Shown one piece after another: positions 1 through 9,401 of a stretch of 64,000 nt of DNA. Source of the stretch: Stutzerimonas stutzeri (GTDB taxonomy: Bacteria > Pseudomonadota > Gammaproteobacteria > Pseudomonadales > Pseudomonadaceae). The stretch spans positions 1,426,001-1,490,000 of the forward strand of contig CP077641.1 of assembly GCA_019056435.1 (NCBI GenBank), given 5' to 3'. The notes under the pieces were generated by a model. That model was given only the letters and a program-made list of their open reading frames with translations, was not told where the DNA came from and searched no databases. Numbering within the stretch: the first letter of the stretch is position 1; every line of letters starts with the position of its first letter. The position numbers and the translations under genes were made by a program.

Positions 1-402
1 CCGCACGAAGTCACCGTGGTGTCCGCGCACCGCACCCCGGACCTGCTCTTCCAATACGCCGAACAGGCCGAACAGCGTGGCCTGCGCGTGATCATTGCCG
101 GCGCCGGCGGTGCCGCCCACCTGCCGGGCATGTGCGCGGCCAAGACCCATCTGCCGGTGCTTGGCGTACCAGTCCAGTCCTCGATGCTTTCGGGCGTGGA
201 TTCGCTGCTCTCGATCGTGCAGATGCCAGCCGGCGTGCCAGTCGCGACCCTGGCCATCGGCAAGGCGGGCGCCATCAACGCCGCGCTGCTCTCGGCCAGC
301 ATCCTGGGTCACGAATTCCCCGAGTATCACGTGGCGCTGAAGAAATTCCGCGACGAACAGACCCAGACCGTGCTCGATAACCCGGACCCGAGGGACGCGT
401 AA
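1..402 (+). CDS. purE: PurE, N5-carboxyaminoimidazole ribonucleotide mutase (5' end cut off)
   Basis: PurE converts N5-CAIR to CAIR in cytoplasmic de novo purine synthesis. The reading frame is open from base 1, so the true start lies before the window; about 133 codons of a roughly 160-residue protein remain. The SAHRTP motif near the start, the glycine-rich [11 protein letters not shown] segment and the [17 protein letters not shown] stretch are hallmarks of class I PurE. The stop codon ends one base before the purK ATG, so the two genes form a tight operon whose products catalyse consecutive steps. Only the N-terminal part is missing; nothing else is odd. Confidence 0.95.
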   Translation, partial: PHEVTVVSAHRTPDLLFQYAEQAEQRGLRVIIAGAGGAAHLPGMCAAKTHLPVLGVPVQSSMLSGVDSLLSIVQMPAGVPVATLAIGKAGAINAALLSASILGHEFPEYHVALKKFRDEQTQTVLDNPDPRDA

Positions 403-1488
403 ATGAAGATCGGCGTGATCGGTGGCGGCCAGCTCGGCCGCATGCTGGCCCTGGCGGGCACCCCTCTGGGGATGAACTTCGCGTTTCTCGACCCGGCGCC
501 GGATGCGTGCGCTGCGGCGCTTGGCGAGCACCTGCGTGCCGATTACGGCGATCAGGATCACCTGCGCCAGTTGGCCGATGAGGTCGACCTGGTGACCTTC
601 GAGTTCGAGAGCGTACCAGCCGAGACGGTCGCCTTTCTCTCGCAGTTCGTGCCGGTCTACCCCAGCGCCGAGGCGCTGCGCATCGCTCGCGATCGCTGGT
701 TCGAGAAGTCGATGTTCAAGGACCTCGGCATTCCCACCCCGGCATTCGCCGACATCCAGTCGCAGCAAGACCTCGACGCGGCGGCGGCCAGCATCGGGCT
801 GCCGGCGGTGCTCAAGACCCGCACCCTGGGCTACGATGGCAAGGGACAAAAGGTGCTGCGCAAGCCGGCCGATGTCGCCGGCGCCTTCGCCGAACTGGGC
901 AGCGTGCCCTGCATCCTCGAAGGCTTCGTGCCGTTCAGCGGCGAAGTCTCGCTGATCGCCGTACGCGGCCGTGACGGCGAAACCTGTTTCTACCCGCTGG
1001 TGCACAACACCCACGAGGACGGCATCCTCAGGCTCTCGGTCGCCAGTAGCAACCATCCGTTGCAGGCGCTGGCCGAAGACTATGTCGGTCGCGTGCTGAC
1101 CCGGCTGGATTATGTCGGGGTGCTGGCCTTCGAGTTCTTCGAGGTTGACGGTGGGCTCAAGGCCAACGAGATCGCGCCGCGCGTGCACAATTCCGGTCAC
1201 TGGACCATCGAAGGCGCCGAGTGCAGCCAGTTCGAGAACCACCTGCGTGCCGTGACCGGCCTGCCGCTGGGCTCGACGGCGAAGCGGGGCGAGAGCGCCA
1301 TGCTCAACTTCATCGGCGAAGTGCCGCCGGTGGAAAAGGTGATCGCCATCGAGGATTGCCACCTGCATCACTACGGCAAGGCCTTCAAGGCCGGGCGCAA
1401 GGTCGGCCACGCCACGCTGCGCTGCCCGGACCGCGCCACCCTGGATCGGCAGATCACCGCGGTCGAGTCGCTGATCGAGCGCCGCTGA
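403..1488 (+). CDS. purK: PurK, N5-carboxyaminoimidazole ribonucleotide synthetase
   Basis: This 361-residue ATP-grasp enzyme makes N5-CAIR from AIR, bicarbonate and ATP, supplying PurE. The N-terminal dinucleotide-like motif GGGQLGRM sits at residues 7-14. The ATP-grasp lysine segment LKTRTLGYDGKGQ is at about 137-149, and the metal/ATP-binding NEIAPRVHNSGHWT stretch is in the C-terminal half. Length matches the family. The ATG follows the purE stop directly, so no separate promoter is expected. A hairpin 20 bases after the stop probably ends the transcript. Confidence 0.96.
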   Translation: MKIGVIGGGQLGRMLALAGTPLGMNFAFLDPAPDACAAALGEHLRADYGDQDHLRQLADEVDLVTFEFESVPAETVAFLSQFVPVYPSAEALRIARDRWFEKSMFKDLGIPTPAFADIQSQQDLDAAAASIGLPAVLKTRTLGYDGKGQKVLRKPADVAGAFAELGSVPCILEGFVPFSGEVSLIAVRGRDGETCFYPLVHNTHEDGILRLSVASSNHPLQALAEDYVGRVLTRLDYVGVLAFEFFEVDGGLKANEIAPRVHNSGHWTIEGAECSQFENHLRAVTGLPLGSTAKRGESAMLNFIGEVPPVEKVIAIEDCHLHHYGKAFKAGRKVGHATLRCPDRATLDRQITAVESLIERR

Positions 1489-1507
1489 GACCCGGCCGTC
1501 TGTCACG

Positions 1508-1537
1508 CCGCATCGGTGTCCGAACTGGCCGATGCGG
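1508..1537 (+). terminator. Hairpin after purEK
   Basis: A perfect 9-bp stem (CCGCATCGG with CCGATGCGG) surrounds a 12-base loop, starting 20 bases after the purK stop. There is no clear T-run, so it may act as a weak intrinsic terminator or transcript stabiliser. It overlaps the candidate promoter of the next gene. Confidence 0.45.
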
Positions 1538-1548
1538 TGTAGGTCCGA
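1522..1548 (+). promoter_or_regulatory. AlgU (sigma-22)-like promoter of the GlsB/YeaQ-family gene
   Basis: GAACTG at 1522-1527 and TCCGA at 1544-1548 are separated by 16 bases. This resembles the AlgU/RpoE consensus GAACTT-N16/17-TCTGA, with one mismatch in each box. It lies 41 bases before the start of a small membrane stress protein, a typical kind of AlgU target. It is a motif match only. Confidence 0.35.
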
Positions 1549-1588
1549 GAATAGGCAACGCCTAAATTCGGACCACAGGAGACTGCCA

Positions 1589-1840
1589 ATGGGCATCATC
1601 GGAACAATCATCATCGGCCTGATCGTGGGCCTGATCGCGCGCTTCCTGAAACCGGGCAACGACAGCATGGGCTGGATCATGACCATCCTGCTGGGTATCG
1701 GCGGTTCGTTGCTGGCGACCTACGGTGGCCAGGCGCTCGGCCTCTACGAGGCAGGCGAGGGTGCAGGGTTTATCGGTGCCGTGATCGGTGCAATCATCCT
1801 CCTGGTGATCTACGGCATGGTGACCGGCCGTAAACACTGA
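1589..1840 (+). CDS. GlsB/YeaQ/YmgE family stress-response membrane protein
   Basis: A small inner-membrane protein of 83 residues with three hydrophobic segments, beginning MGIIGTIIIGLIVGLIARF. The glycine-rich transmembrane stretches and the LLGIGGSLLATYGG segment are typical of the GlsB/YeaQ/YmgE (transglycosylase-associated) family. The molecular role of the family is unknown; members are induced by envelope or general stress. The start at 1589 is chosen because AGGAG lies at 1576-1580 with good spacing. A two-part inverted repeat (1542-1574) sits directly before the ribosome binding site and may regulate expression. Confidence 0.88.
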   Translation: MGIIGTIIIGLIVGLIARFLKPGNDSMGWIMTILLGIGGSLLATYGGQALGLYEAGEGAGFIGAVIGAIILLVIYGMVTGRKH

Positions 1841-1892
1841 TCCGCACGGGGCCGTCTCCGGCGGCCCGTTTCCCATCGACCAGTCGACCTCC

Positions 1893-2420
1893 ATGCGCCT
1901 CACCGCCCTCTTTCTGCTGCTCTGCACCACCTTCACCCATGCCGCCCCGGCCGAACTCGACTGGCTCGAACTGATGCCGGCCGAAGATCGCCAGGCACTG
2001 GAAGACATGCCCGAGATCGCGCACGACACACCCGAGGCGGACGGCTTCAGCGACGAGGGTGGACTCAAGCAAGGCGCCGGCCTGCCGGAGGTGATGTATT
2101 CGGCCAAAACCGTACCGGCACTGGCGGGCCGGGAGGTTCGCCTTGGCGGCTATCCGGTCCCGCTGGAGACCGACGCCAAGGGGCGCGCCACCGAATTCTT
2201 CCTCGTGCCCTACCCGGGCGCCTGCATCCATGTGCCGCCGCCGCCACCGAACCAGATCGTGATGGTGCGTTACCCGGCCGGCATCCAATTGGACGACATC
2301 TACGCACCGCTCTGGGTCGACGGCACGCTGGCGATCGAGCCGGTCAGCAACGACCTGGCGGACGCCGCCTACGCCATCGCCGCAAGCCACGTCGCGCTTG
2401 TGGACGAGGACGATCTGTAG
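1893..2420 (+). CDS. DUF3299 domain protein, exported
   Basis: A 175-residue protein with an N-terminal signal peptide (MRLTALFLLLCTTFTHAA), so probably periplasmic. The core FFLVPYPGACIHVPPPPPNQ is the diagnostic motif of DUF3299. No enzymatic activity is established for this family. In Pseudomonas such proteins are often found with ABC transporter or lipoprotein genes, but here the neighbours are unrelated. It ends three bases before the next gene and could be co-transcribed with it. The domain family is clear; the function is unknown. Confidence 0.8.
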   Translation: MRLTALFLLLCTTFTHAAPAELDWLELMPAEDRQALEDMPEIAHDTPEADGFSDEGGLKQGAGLPEVMYSAKTVPALAGREVRLGGYPVPLETDAKGRATEFFLVPYPGACIHVPPPPPNQIVMVRYPAGIQLDDIYAPLWVDGTLAIEPVSNDLADAAYAIAASHVALVDEDDL

Positions 2421-2423
2421 TCG

Positions 2424-3110
2424 ATGCCGCCACCCATGCCCCTAGATCCTCGACAGCGCCAGGCCTTCCGGGACCTGGCCGCTCAGACCGAGGGGATCGA
2501 CACGGCGGTTTACCAGGCATTCGACAAGGACCCGCTGGAGCCGATCATCGGTCTTGGCCCGACCGACGCACCGATCGCCTTTCTCGGTCGCGACCCCGGC
2601 CGTGAAGAAGTGCGCCACGGTGAGCCCTTCGTCGGCAGCGGCGGGCAGCTGGTGCGGCGTGCGCTGCATCGGCACCTGTACGGAACCGAGTCGGCCAGCT
2701 TCGAGGCGAGCCTGGCGGCGGGCGCCGGTTTCTTCTGGCTCAACACGGTGCCCTACAAACCGCTGGGCAATCGCGCCTGGTCGATGGCGGTCAAACGCCG
2801 GTTCGAGCCGCTGATGCGGCATCTGTTACTGGATCATTGGCAGGGCCGGGACGTCGTCACCCTGGGACGCGAGGCCTTCTTCTGGTTCGGCCTCGATGCG
2901 ACGTCGGCGGATCGCCAACGGCTGGAGGCCTACTGGCAGCGAGAGGACCGTTTCACGGCCTGTTGCGAGGTCGAGCTGAGCACCGAACAGGGCGAAAGGC
3001 GCCGCTTGCGCCTGCATCCATTGCCGCACCCTTCCCCGCGTAACCTCACTTGGTATGCGCGTTTTGCGGGCTTGCTCGATGCGCGCCTGGCCCAGTTGCT
3101 GCCCAGATAA
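2424..3110 (+). CDS. Uracil-DNA glycosylase superfamily protein
   Basis: A 228-residue protein of the uracil-DNA glycosylase superfamily, close in pattern to the family 4/5 type proteins. The first active-site motif reads LGRDPGREE followed by GEPFVGSGGQ (about residues 54-73). The second, near the C-terminus, is LHPLPHPSPRN. A FFWLNTVPYKP segment sits between them. It would remove uracil from DNA in base-excision repair, but the substrate is inferred only from the superfamily. A second ATG 12 bases downstream is also possible. The unrelated mutarotase gene converges on its 3' end. Confidence 0.8.
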   Translation: MPPPMPLDPRQRQAFRDLAAQTEGIDTAVYQAFDKDPLEPIIGLGPTDAPIAFLGRDPGREEVRHGEPFVGSGGQLVRRALHRHLYGTESASFEASLAAGAGFFWLNTVPYKPLGNRAWSMAVKRRFEPLMRHLLLDHWQGRDVVTLGREAFFWFGLDATSADRQRLEAYWQREDRFTACCEVELSTEQGERRRLRLHPLPHPSPRNLTWYARFAGLLDARLAQLLPR

Positions 3111-3115
3111 GGCGG

Positions 3116-4006
3116 TCAGCCGGCGTTGGGCTCGATGCCGATCGCGACGCTCAGGGTATGGCTGGCGCCGGGCGCCAGCCGAATCACATCATCCATCACA
3201 TTCGCCGTTTCGATGCAGAGCATGCGCTGCCAGGCATCATCGGCGAACTGCGAAAGTCGACGAGACTTCTCGATCCAAGGATTCCACAGCACGGCCGAGC
3301 GCGACCCCTCCACCTGCAAGGTGATGCGCCGGTTCGCTGCGGGGTCGCGCAAGGCCAGCCTGGACGGTACGTCGAGGTAGATGCGATCGGTTTCGCCGAC
3401 GAAACGCAGGTCACCCTGCTGTTCGCGGCGTTGCCAGCCGTCGAGCGTCTCGATGTAGGGCAGACCGTCGAGTCCCTCGACGGTGACCTGATGGATGTCG
3501 CTGATGGCGAAGTAGCTGTGCAGCGCCTGGGAAAGCGTCACGGTTTCCTGACCCTGGTTGCGGCTGGTCAGCGACAGCTGCAGGGTCTGGTCGAGGCGGA
3601 TCGTCAGTTCGGCCTGGACCTCGTGCGGCCAGCCGGGCAGGTTGCCGGGGCTGGTGAAGGTGAGGGTGGCGCCCTCGGCATCGCTGCGCGACTCCAGCAG
3701 GGTCCAGTCGACGCCACGGACGAGCCCATGTGCAGGCGGCTCGCTGCCTTGATAGCCCGCCTGGACGGCTTGCGGATTGCGTGTCAGGTCGCCGAACCAG
3801 GGCCAGCAGACCGGCACGCCGCCGCGCACCGGCTGGCCACTAACGAACGCCGCTTGCTCGCTCAGCCAGATCACCGGTTGGCCGTCGGCGCCGCGATAGC
3901 TGAGAACCTGGGCGCCCTGCTCGGCAACGACCAGTTCGGCATCGCCCAGGCGGATGCGCCAGCAGGCGAGTGTGTCCATTTCGATGCGCTGGATATCGAC
4001 GGGCAT
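3116..4006 (-). CDS. D-hexose-6-phosphate mutarotase (aldose 1-epimerase family, YeaD-like)
   Basis: A 296-residue cytoplasmic protein of the galactose mutarotase-like superfamily. The pattern RGGVPVCWPWFG near residue 60, AHGLVRGVDW, and HSYFAISD in the middle identify the YeaD/hexose-6-phosphate mutarotase branch. It would interconvert alpha and beta anomers of hexose 6-phosphates. The start is the first ATG of the frame (4004-4006). The gene is convergent with the glycosylase gene and separated by 121 bases from the ABC transporter cluster on the same strand, so it could be read through from there. Confidence 0.87.
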   Translation of the reverse strand: MPVDIQRIEMDTLACWRIRLGDAELVVAEQGAQVLSYRGADGQPVIWLSEQAAFVSGQPVRGGVPVCWPWFGDLTRNPQAVQAGYQGSEPPAHGLVRGVDWTLLESRSDAEGATLTFTSPGNLPGWPHEVQAELTIRLDQTLQLSLTSRNQGQETVTLSQALHSYFAISDIHQVTVEGLDGLPYIETLDGWQRREQQGDLRFVGETDRIYLDVPSRLALRDPAANRRITLQVEGSRSAVLWNPWIEKSRRLSQFADDAWQRMLCIETANVMDDVIRLAPGASHTLSVAIGIEPNAG

Positions 4007-4127
4007 TGGCGGCCTCGCGGGTGGATGAATGAGTAGCCTATGACTGCGCCGGCGCGGCAGGATTCCGACGCAAGCAATGCTGGAGGTGGCGGGGCGCCGC
4101 GAGGGCGGGCCCCGATCGGTGGACGGA

Positions 4128-4817
4128 TCAGCGGCCTTGGCAGGCGTCCACGCGCAGCCAGCGCTCGAGCAGCTTGAAGCCCTGCATCAGCACGAAGGCG
4201 ATGACCAGGTAGATCAGGCCGGCAGTGAGGAACATTTCTTCGTGCATGTAGGTGCGCGCCGCGATCTTGCGAGCCATGCCGGTCAATTCCAACAGGGTGA
4301 TGGTGCTCGCCAACGCACTGGCCTTGAGCATCAGGATCACCTCGTTGCTGTAGGCCGGCAGGCCGATGCGCGCGGCACGGGGCAGGATGATGTGCCACAG
4401 CGCCTGGCGGCGTGACATGCCGAGTGCCCGGGCGGCCTCGATCTCGCCCGGCGGGACGTTCTGGATAGCGCCCCGGAGGATTTCGGCGATGTAGGCGGCG
4501 GTGTGCAGTGTCATGGTGATGATGGCGCACCAATATGGGTCGCGCAGGTACGGCCAGAGCACGCTAGTGCGCACGACCTCGAACTGCGCCATGCCGTAGT
4601 AGACGAGGAACAGCTGGACCAGTAGCGGCGTGCCGCGGAAGAAGAAGATGTAGCCATAGGGGAGGGCGCGGACAGCCAGGATCCTGGAGGAGCGGGCGAT
4701 GCCCAGCGGCAGGGCCAGAATCAGGCCGGCAATGACCGATACGCCCACCAGCTGCAAGGTGAGCCAGGCGCCATCGAGAAAGCTCGGCAGCCACTTGATG
4801 AAGAGTTCCCAGCTCAT
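4128..4817 (-). CDS. Amino acid ABC transporter permease (HisM-type)
   Basis: A 229-residue inner-membrane permease of the polar amino acid uptake family. The cytoplasmic EAA loop (EAARALGMSRRQALWHIILP) that docks on the ATPase is present, with about five hydrophobic segments. It overlaps the upstream permease gene by four bases (ATGA), showing translational coupling. It is the last gene of an ATPase, binding protein, permease, permease operon, an order also found at a Pseudomonas locus for basic amino acids. The substrate, probably histidine, arginine or lysine type, is inferred and not shown. Confidence 0.9.
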   Translation of the reverse strand: MSWELFIKWLPSFLDGAWLTLQLVGVSVIAGLILALPLGIARSSRILAVRALPYGYIFFFRGTPLLVQLFLVYYGMAQFEVVRTSVLWPYLRDPYWCAIITMTLHTAAYIAEILRGAIQNVPPGEIEAARALGMSRRQALWHIILPRAARIGLPAYSNEVILMLKASALASTITLLELTGMARKIAARTYMHEEMFLTAGLIYLVIAFVLMQGFKLLERWLRVDACQGR

Positions 4818-5509
4818 GCGGCGCTCCTGACGAAGCCGCGACCGGCGCGTTTTTCAAGGAAATGCATGCCGGTCATGGCGATGATCGTCAGGCCCAGATA
4901 GATGAGCGCGGCGACGACGAAGAAGGTAAAGGGCTCCTTGCTCGCGGTCACGGCGATCTGCGAGCTGCGCATGATTTCTTCGAGGCCGATCACCGATACC
5001 AGCGCGGTGTCCTTCATCAGGATCATGAACAGGTTGCCCAGGCCGGGCAGGGCCAGGCGCCACATCTGCGGCAGGATCAGGCGCAGGAAGATCCGCCGCT
5101 TGGCCAGTCCCAGCGCAAGGCCGGCCTCACGATGGCCCTTGGGGATGGCCAATAGCGCGCCGCGGAAAACTTCGGTGGCGTAGGCGCCAAAGCACAGGCC
5201 CAGGGCGATGGTGCCCGCCGCGAAGGGGCTGAGTGCCAGGTTGTCGATTCCGAAGAGTTCGCCGATACCGCGGACCAGGTTGATGGTGCCGAAATAGATC
5301 AGCAGGACCCAGAGCAGCTCGGGAACGCCACGAACGATAGTCGAATAGGTGCCGCCGACCCAGCGCATGGCGGCGAACGGGGATGTCTTGGCGAGGGCGC
5401 CGAGCAGGCCCAGCATCAGGCCAAGGGCCAGGGCGGACAGCGCCAGCTGGATGGTCATCCAGGTGCCGGCGATCAGCGCCGGACCGAATCCATGAAGATC
5501 GGGAATCAT
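4814..5509 (-). CDS. Amino acid ABC transporter permease (HisQ-type)
   Basis: A 231-residue membrane protein that pairs with the following permease to form the channel of a polar amino acid importer. The EAA loop reads EAGLALGLAKRRIFLRLILP and is followed by LPGLGNLFMILMKDTALVSVIG, typical of HisQ/ArtQ permeases. It follows the binding-protein gene after a 62-base gap that contains a hairpin, and overlaps the next permease by four bases. No damage is seen. Confidence 0.9.
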   Translation of the reverse strand: MIPDLHGFGPALIAGTWMTIQLALSALALGLMLGLLGALAKTSPFAAMRWVGGTYSTIVRGVPELLWVLLIYFGTINLVRGIGELFGIDNLALSPFAAGTIALGLCFGAYATEVFRGALLAIPKGHREAGLALGLAKRRIFLRLILPQMWRLALPGLGNLFMILMKDTALVSVIGLEEIMRSSQIAVTASKEPFTFFVVAALIYLGLTIIAMTGMHFLEKRAGRGFVRSAA

Positions 5510-5524
5510 ATGGGCTCAAACATC

Positions 5525-5558
5525 AAAGCCCGACCTACCTTTGATGGTGGCCGGGCTT
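5525..5558 (-). terminator. Attenuator-type hairpin between binding protein and permease genes
   Basis: AAGCCCG (5526-5532) pairs with CGGGCTT (5552-5558), enclosing partly complementary bases. On the coding (minus) strand it follows the binding-protein stop and precedes the permease start. Such partial terminators usually let the binding protein be made in excess over the permeases. Confidence 0.5.
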
Positions 5559-5571
5559 CGATTCAGACGGA

Positions 5572-6327
5572 TCAGTAGATATCGAACGGGAAGTACTTGG
5601 CGTTGAGCTTCTCGTAGGTGCCGTCGGCGCGAATTTCCGCCAGCGCCTTGTTCAGCTTTTCACGCAGCTCGTCGTTGCCCTTGCGTACCGCGATGGCGAT
5701 CTTGTCGTTGTCGAACACCGGCTCACCCTTGAACTCGAAGTCCTTGCCAGCGTCGCTCTTGAGCCATTCCCACTGCACGAAGGAGTCGGCCAGGATGCCA
5801 TCGACGCGGCCCGAGGCCAGGTCCAGATACGCGTTTTCCTGGGTGTCGTAGAGCTTGATGTCGACGACGTCGTCCATGTTGTCTTCCAACCAGGTCCCGG
5901 CGATGGTCGCACGCTGCGCGCCGATAACCTTGCCGTCGAGGTAATCCTTGTCGGTCTTGAAGTCGACGGATTTGGGCGCGACGAACTGCAGCTTGTTGGT
6001 GTAGTAGTGGTCGGTGAAGTCGACGGCCTGCTTGCGCTCCTCGGTGACCGACATGGACGCAGCGAGGAAGTCGAACTTGCCAGCGTTCAGCGCGGGGATG
6101 ATGCCGTCCCAATCGGAGGTCACCACTTCACACTCCACTTCCATCTTGGCGCAGAGCGCGTGGGCGATATCGAGATCGAAACCGACGACCTGGCCGCTGG
6201 CATCGATCAGGTTGAAGGGTGGGTAGGCGCCCTCGGTACCGATACGCAGCTTTTCGGCGGCAAAGGCATTGGCGCCGATCATCAGGGTGGCGGCGGCGGT
6301 CAGCAGAATCTTCTTATAGCTTTTCAT
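5572..6327 (-). CDS. Periplasmic amino acid-binding protein of ABC transporter
   Basis: A family 3 extracellular solute-binding protein of 251 residues that captures a polar amino acid in the periplasm. The signal peptide MKSYKKILLTAAATLMIGANAFA is followed by the classic start EKLRIGTEGAYPPFN of the mature lysine/arginine/ornithine/histidine binders. The start at 6327 is preferred because GGAG lies 9 bases upstream. An earlier ATG at 6342 overlaps the ATPase stop and would add MEQHR. It is the second gene of the transporter operon. Confidence 0.92.
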   Translation of the reverse strand: MKSYKKILLTAAATLMIGANAFAAEKLRIGTEGAYPPFNLIDASGQVVGFDLDIAHALCAKMEVECEVVTSDWDGIIPALNAGKFDFLAASMSVTEERKQAVDFTDHYYTNKLQFVAPKSVDFKTDKDYLDGKVIGAQRATIAGTWLEDNMDDVVDIKLYDTQENAYLDLASGRVDGILADSFVQWEWLKSDAGKDFEFKGEPVFDNDKIAIAVRKGNDELREKLNKALAEIRADGTYEKLNAKYFPFDIY

Positions 6328-6341
6328 GCGGTGTTGCTCCA

Positions 6342-7114
6342 TTAGCGATGGCTGGACATGAACTGTTTACAGCGTGCCGATTGGGGATTTTCGAACACCT
6401 GCTCCGGCGTTCCCTGCTCTTCGACCAGGCCCTGGTGGAGAAAGACCACCTCACTGGAAACCTGCTTGGCGAAGTTCATTTCATGGGTGACCAGCAGCAT
6501 GGTGCGACCTTCATCGGCCAGCGACCGGATCACTGCTAGCACTTCTTGTACCATTTCCGGGTCGAGGGCCGAGGTCGGCTCGTCGAACAGGATCACCTTG
6601 GGCTGCATGGCCAGCGTTCGGGCGATGGCCGCGCGCTGCTGTTGACCGCCGGACAGCTGGTTGGGGTAGACGTGCCGCTTGTCGGCGATGCCAACCTTGG
6701 CCAACAGCGCTTCGGCCGTCTCGATGGCCTCGGCCTTGCTCAGGCCGAGCACCCGGCGAGGTGCCTCGATAATGTTGTCCAGCACAGTCATGTGCGGCCA
6801 CAGGTTGAAGTTCTGGAACACGAAGCCCAGTTTGCTGCGCATCAGGTTGATTTGCTTGGCGTCGGCGGCTACCAGGTCGCCGTCCTTCACCCGCTTGAGG
6901 CGCAGCTGTTCACCGGCAACGAGAATTTCCCCTCGTTGGGGTTTTCCAGCAGGTTGATGCAACGCAGAAACGTGGATTTTCCTGAACCGGAAGAGCCGAG
7001 GATGGAAATCACATCGCCATCGCGAGCGGTCAGCGAGATGCCTTTGAGAACTTCCAGATCGCCGTAGCGCTTGTGCAGGTTGCGGATTTCCAGTGCGGGT
7101 ATGGCCTCGGCCAT
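6342..7114 (-). CDS. Amino acid ABC transporter ATP-binding protein (one frameshift in this sequence)
   Basis: The ATPase of the polar amino acid importer, about 257 residues after correction. Walker A (GSSGSGKST), the Q-loop ([12 protein letters not shown]), the signature LSGGQQQR and Walker B ([13 protein letters not shown]) are all present, so it looks functional. The frame breaks at 6929-6932, where a run of four C must be five to join LLENPNEG to EILVAGEQ. A one-base loss in a homopolymer is more likely a sequencing error than a mutation. It is the first gene of the operon; the 240 bases upstream contain an AT-rich 12-bp palindrome at 7299-7310. Confidence 0.9.
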
Positions 7115-7354
7115 TGAGCTTCCTCTTCTCGAAACAGGGCGTCGCCTGCTCCGTGTCTATGTAAATTGCGCTCCGGCCGACAGCTCGCCGTCCTGGCGAG
7201 GCGCAAACCTAGCATGGGCGGGGGCATGCGCCAAGCGCGACGCCGTCTTGTGCCGAGTGACTGGCCGGTCACGTCGCTGGCTTGGTCGCAGTGCCCCTAT
7301 CTATATAGATGAAAATGCCGAAGGCAGCCCGATCGGGTAACCCCGGTGACCGGA

Positions 7355-9401
7355 TCAGGCCGAACCCGGTCTGGGCTCGGTCTCACCGGTCAGCATCTCG
7401 TCGTGCTCGTCCATTTTCCACGGCAGGCTGCCGGGCGAGATATGAAGAAAGTGCAGGTACTTTTCGAACTGGTCGAGGATGTCGCTGATGATGTCCGCCT
7501 GGTCGTAGCCATAAACGTCGTAGTGCTGGCCGCCGCGACGCAGGAAGACTTCGGCCCGGTAGTACTGCTCCTCGGCTTCAGGCGCATCGGCGAAGGCGAA
7601 CGCCGGCATGGCGTAGCCGACCGCCCTGATCTCATAGACGAAGTCGAGCTGGTCGTCCTTGATCACCTCCAGATACAGGCGCGAATTGGCCTCGTCGACT
7701 TGCACCTCGGCTGGCCAGCCCTGCTCGACCAGCCCGCGCTGGACCCGGCGCATGCCCTTGAGCACGGTCGTCTCCATGAAGGTCTGCACCTGCTCGCGGT
7801 TGGGGAAGTTGACCAGTCCCGCCAGGCGTTTCTTCCACATTCCGGGCGCGGCGGTATTGGCCCGGTTCCCTGGGCGAGGTTCTGCAGGCTCAGCTGATGC
7901 CCCTCGATGACCAGGGCACGCCACATGCCCAGTCCGGCCAGCATCATCAGGATGCAGAACGGCAGGCCACTGGCGATGGCCATGGTTTGCAGGGCGCTCA
8001 AACCGCCGGCGATCAGCAGGGTGGCAGCGACCACCCCTTCGATGGTTGCCCAGAACACCCGTTGCCAGACAGGCGTCCGGATGGCGCCGCCGGCGGCGAT
8101 GGAGTCGATCACCAGCGAGCCGGAGTCCGACGAGGTGACGAAGAAGGTGACGATCAGCAGTACCGCCAGAAACGAGGCGACCGACGACCACGGCAGGAGC
8201 TCGAACAGCTTGAACAGCGCAATGGCATTGTCGGCCTGCACGTCGGCGATAAGCGTCGTGTAGCCCTCGACCATGATCAGGTGCAGTGCGGTGTCGCCGA
8301 ATACCGAGAACCAGAGGAAGGTGAACATGGTCGGTACGATCATCACGCCAAAGACGAACTGGCGGATCGTCCGGCCGCGGCTGATCTTCGCGATGAACAG
8401 GCCGACGAAGGGTGACCAGGAGATGGTCCAGCCGAAGATGAACAGCGTCCAGTTGCCGATCCAGTCGCTGCGGCTGTACGCCTGCAGGTTGAAGGTGCGT
8501 TCGACGATGTTGTTCAGGTAGCTGCCGGTGTTCTGCAGGAAGGTCTCGAGAATGAAGATGGTCGGGCCGACCGCCAGCACGAACAGCATCAGCACCGTGG
8601 CCAGCAGGATGTTGAGCAGCGACAGGTTCTTCACGCCCTTGTCCAGCCCGGCGACCACCGAGGCGATCGCCATTGCCGTGATGATGGCGATGGCCGTGAC
8701 CTGCACGCCGATGCTGACCGGAATGTCCGGCCACAGGTAGTTCAGGCCCGCGTTGATCTGGGTGACCGACAGGCCCAGTGTGGTGGCGATGCCGAACAGC
8801 GTTCCGAGGATGACCAGCACGTCGACGAAGTGGCCGATCGGACCGTAGATGCGTTCGCCGATCAGCGGGTAGAGCGCCGAGCGCAGCGACAGCGGCAGAC
8901 CATGACGGAACGAGAAATATGCCAGCGCCAACCCGACGATGCCGAAGATGCCCCAGATGTGGAAACCCCAATGGAAGAAGGCGATCTGCATCGCCTGTTT
9001 CGCCGAATCGACCGTCTCGGCCGCTCCGGCCGGGGAGAGGCATAGTGCAGAACGGGCTCGGCGACCCCGAAGAACAGCAGTGCAATGCCGTAACCGGCCG
9101 AAAACAGCATGGCGAACCAGGCCGGAAAACTGTATTGCGGCTCGGCGTGGTCGGGGCCGAGCTTGATGTTGCCCCATTTGGTCAGGGCGATGCCGACGAT
9201 GAAGACCAGGAAGAACGCCACCGACAGCATGTAGAACCAGCCGAAGTTGGTGGTGATGAACGCCAGGGTCGAGCTGAACAGCTCGCCGGCCAGGTCCGGG
9301 TTGCTGATGGTGCCGATGACCAGCAACAGCGTCACGATAACCGCAGGGACGAACACCGGAACGAGGATGATGGCTTTGGGTAGCTTCTTGTCTGCTTCCA
9401 T
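7355..9401 (-). CDS. betT: BetT-type choline/glycine betaine BCCT transporter (two frameshifts in this sequence)
   Basis: A secondary transporter of the BCCT family importing choline or betaine for osmoprotection, about 682 residues after correction. The start at 9401 gives MEADKKLPKAIILVP and the first membrane segment. BCCT signatures are GFHIWGIFGIVGLALAY and the substrate-site helix WTISWSPFVGLFIAKISRGR. The long cytoplasmic C-terminal tail, ending YLHFLHISPGSLPWK, is typical of BetT and linked to osmotic sensing. The frame breaks at 9032-9035 (four G, five expected) and at 7868-7870 (three C, four expected); both are homopolymer losses, probably sequencing errors. Choline versus betaine specificity cannot be read from sequence. 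Confidence 0.9.
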
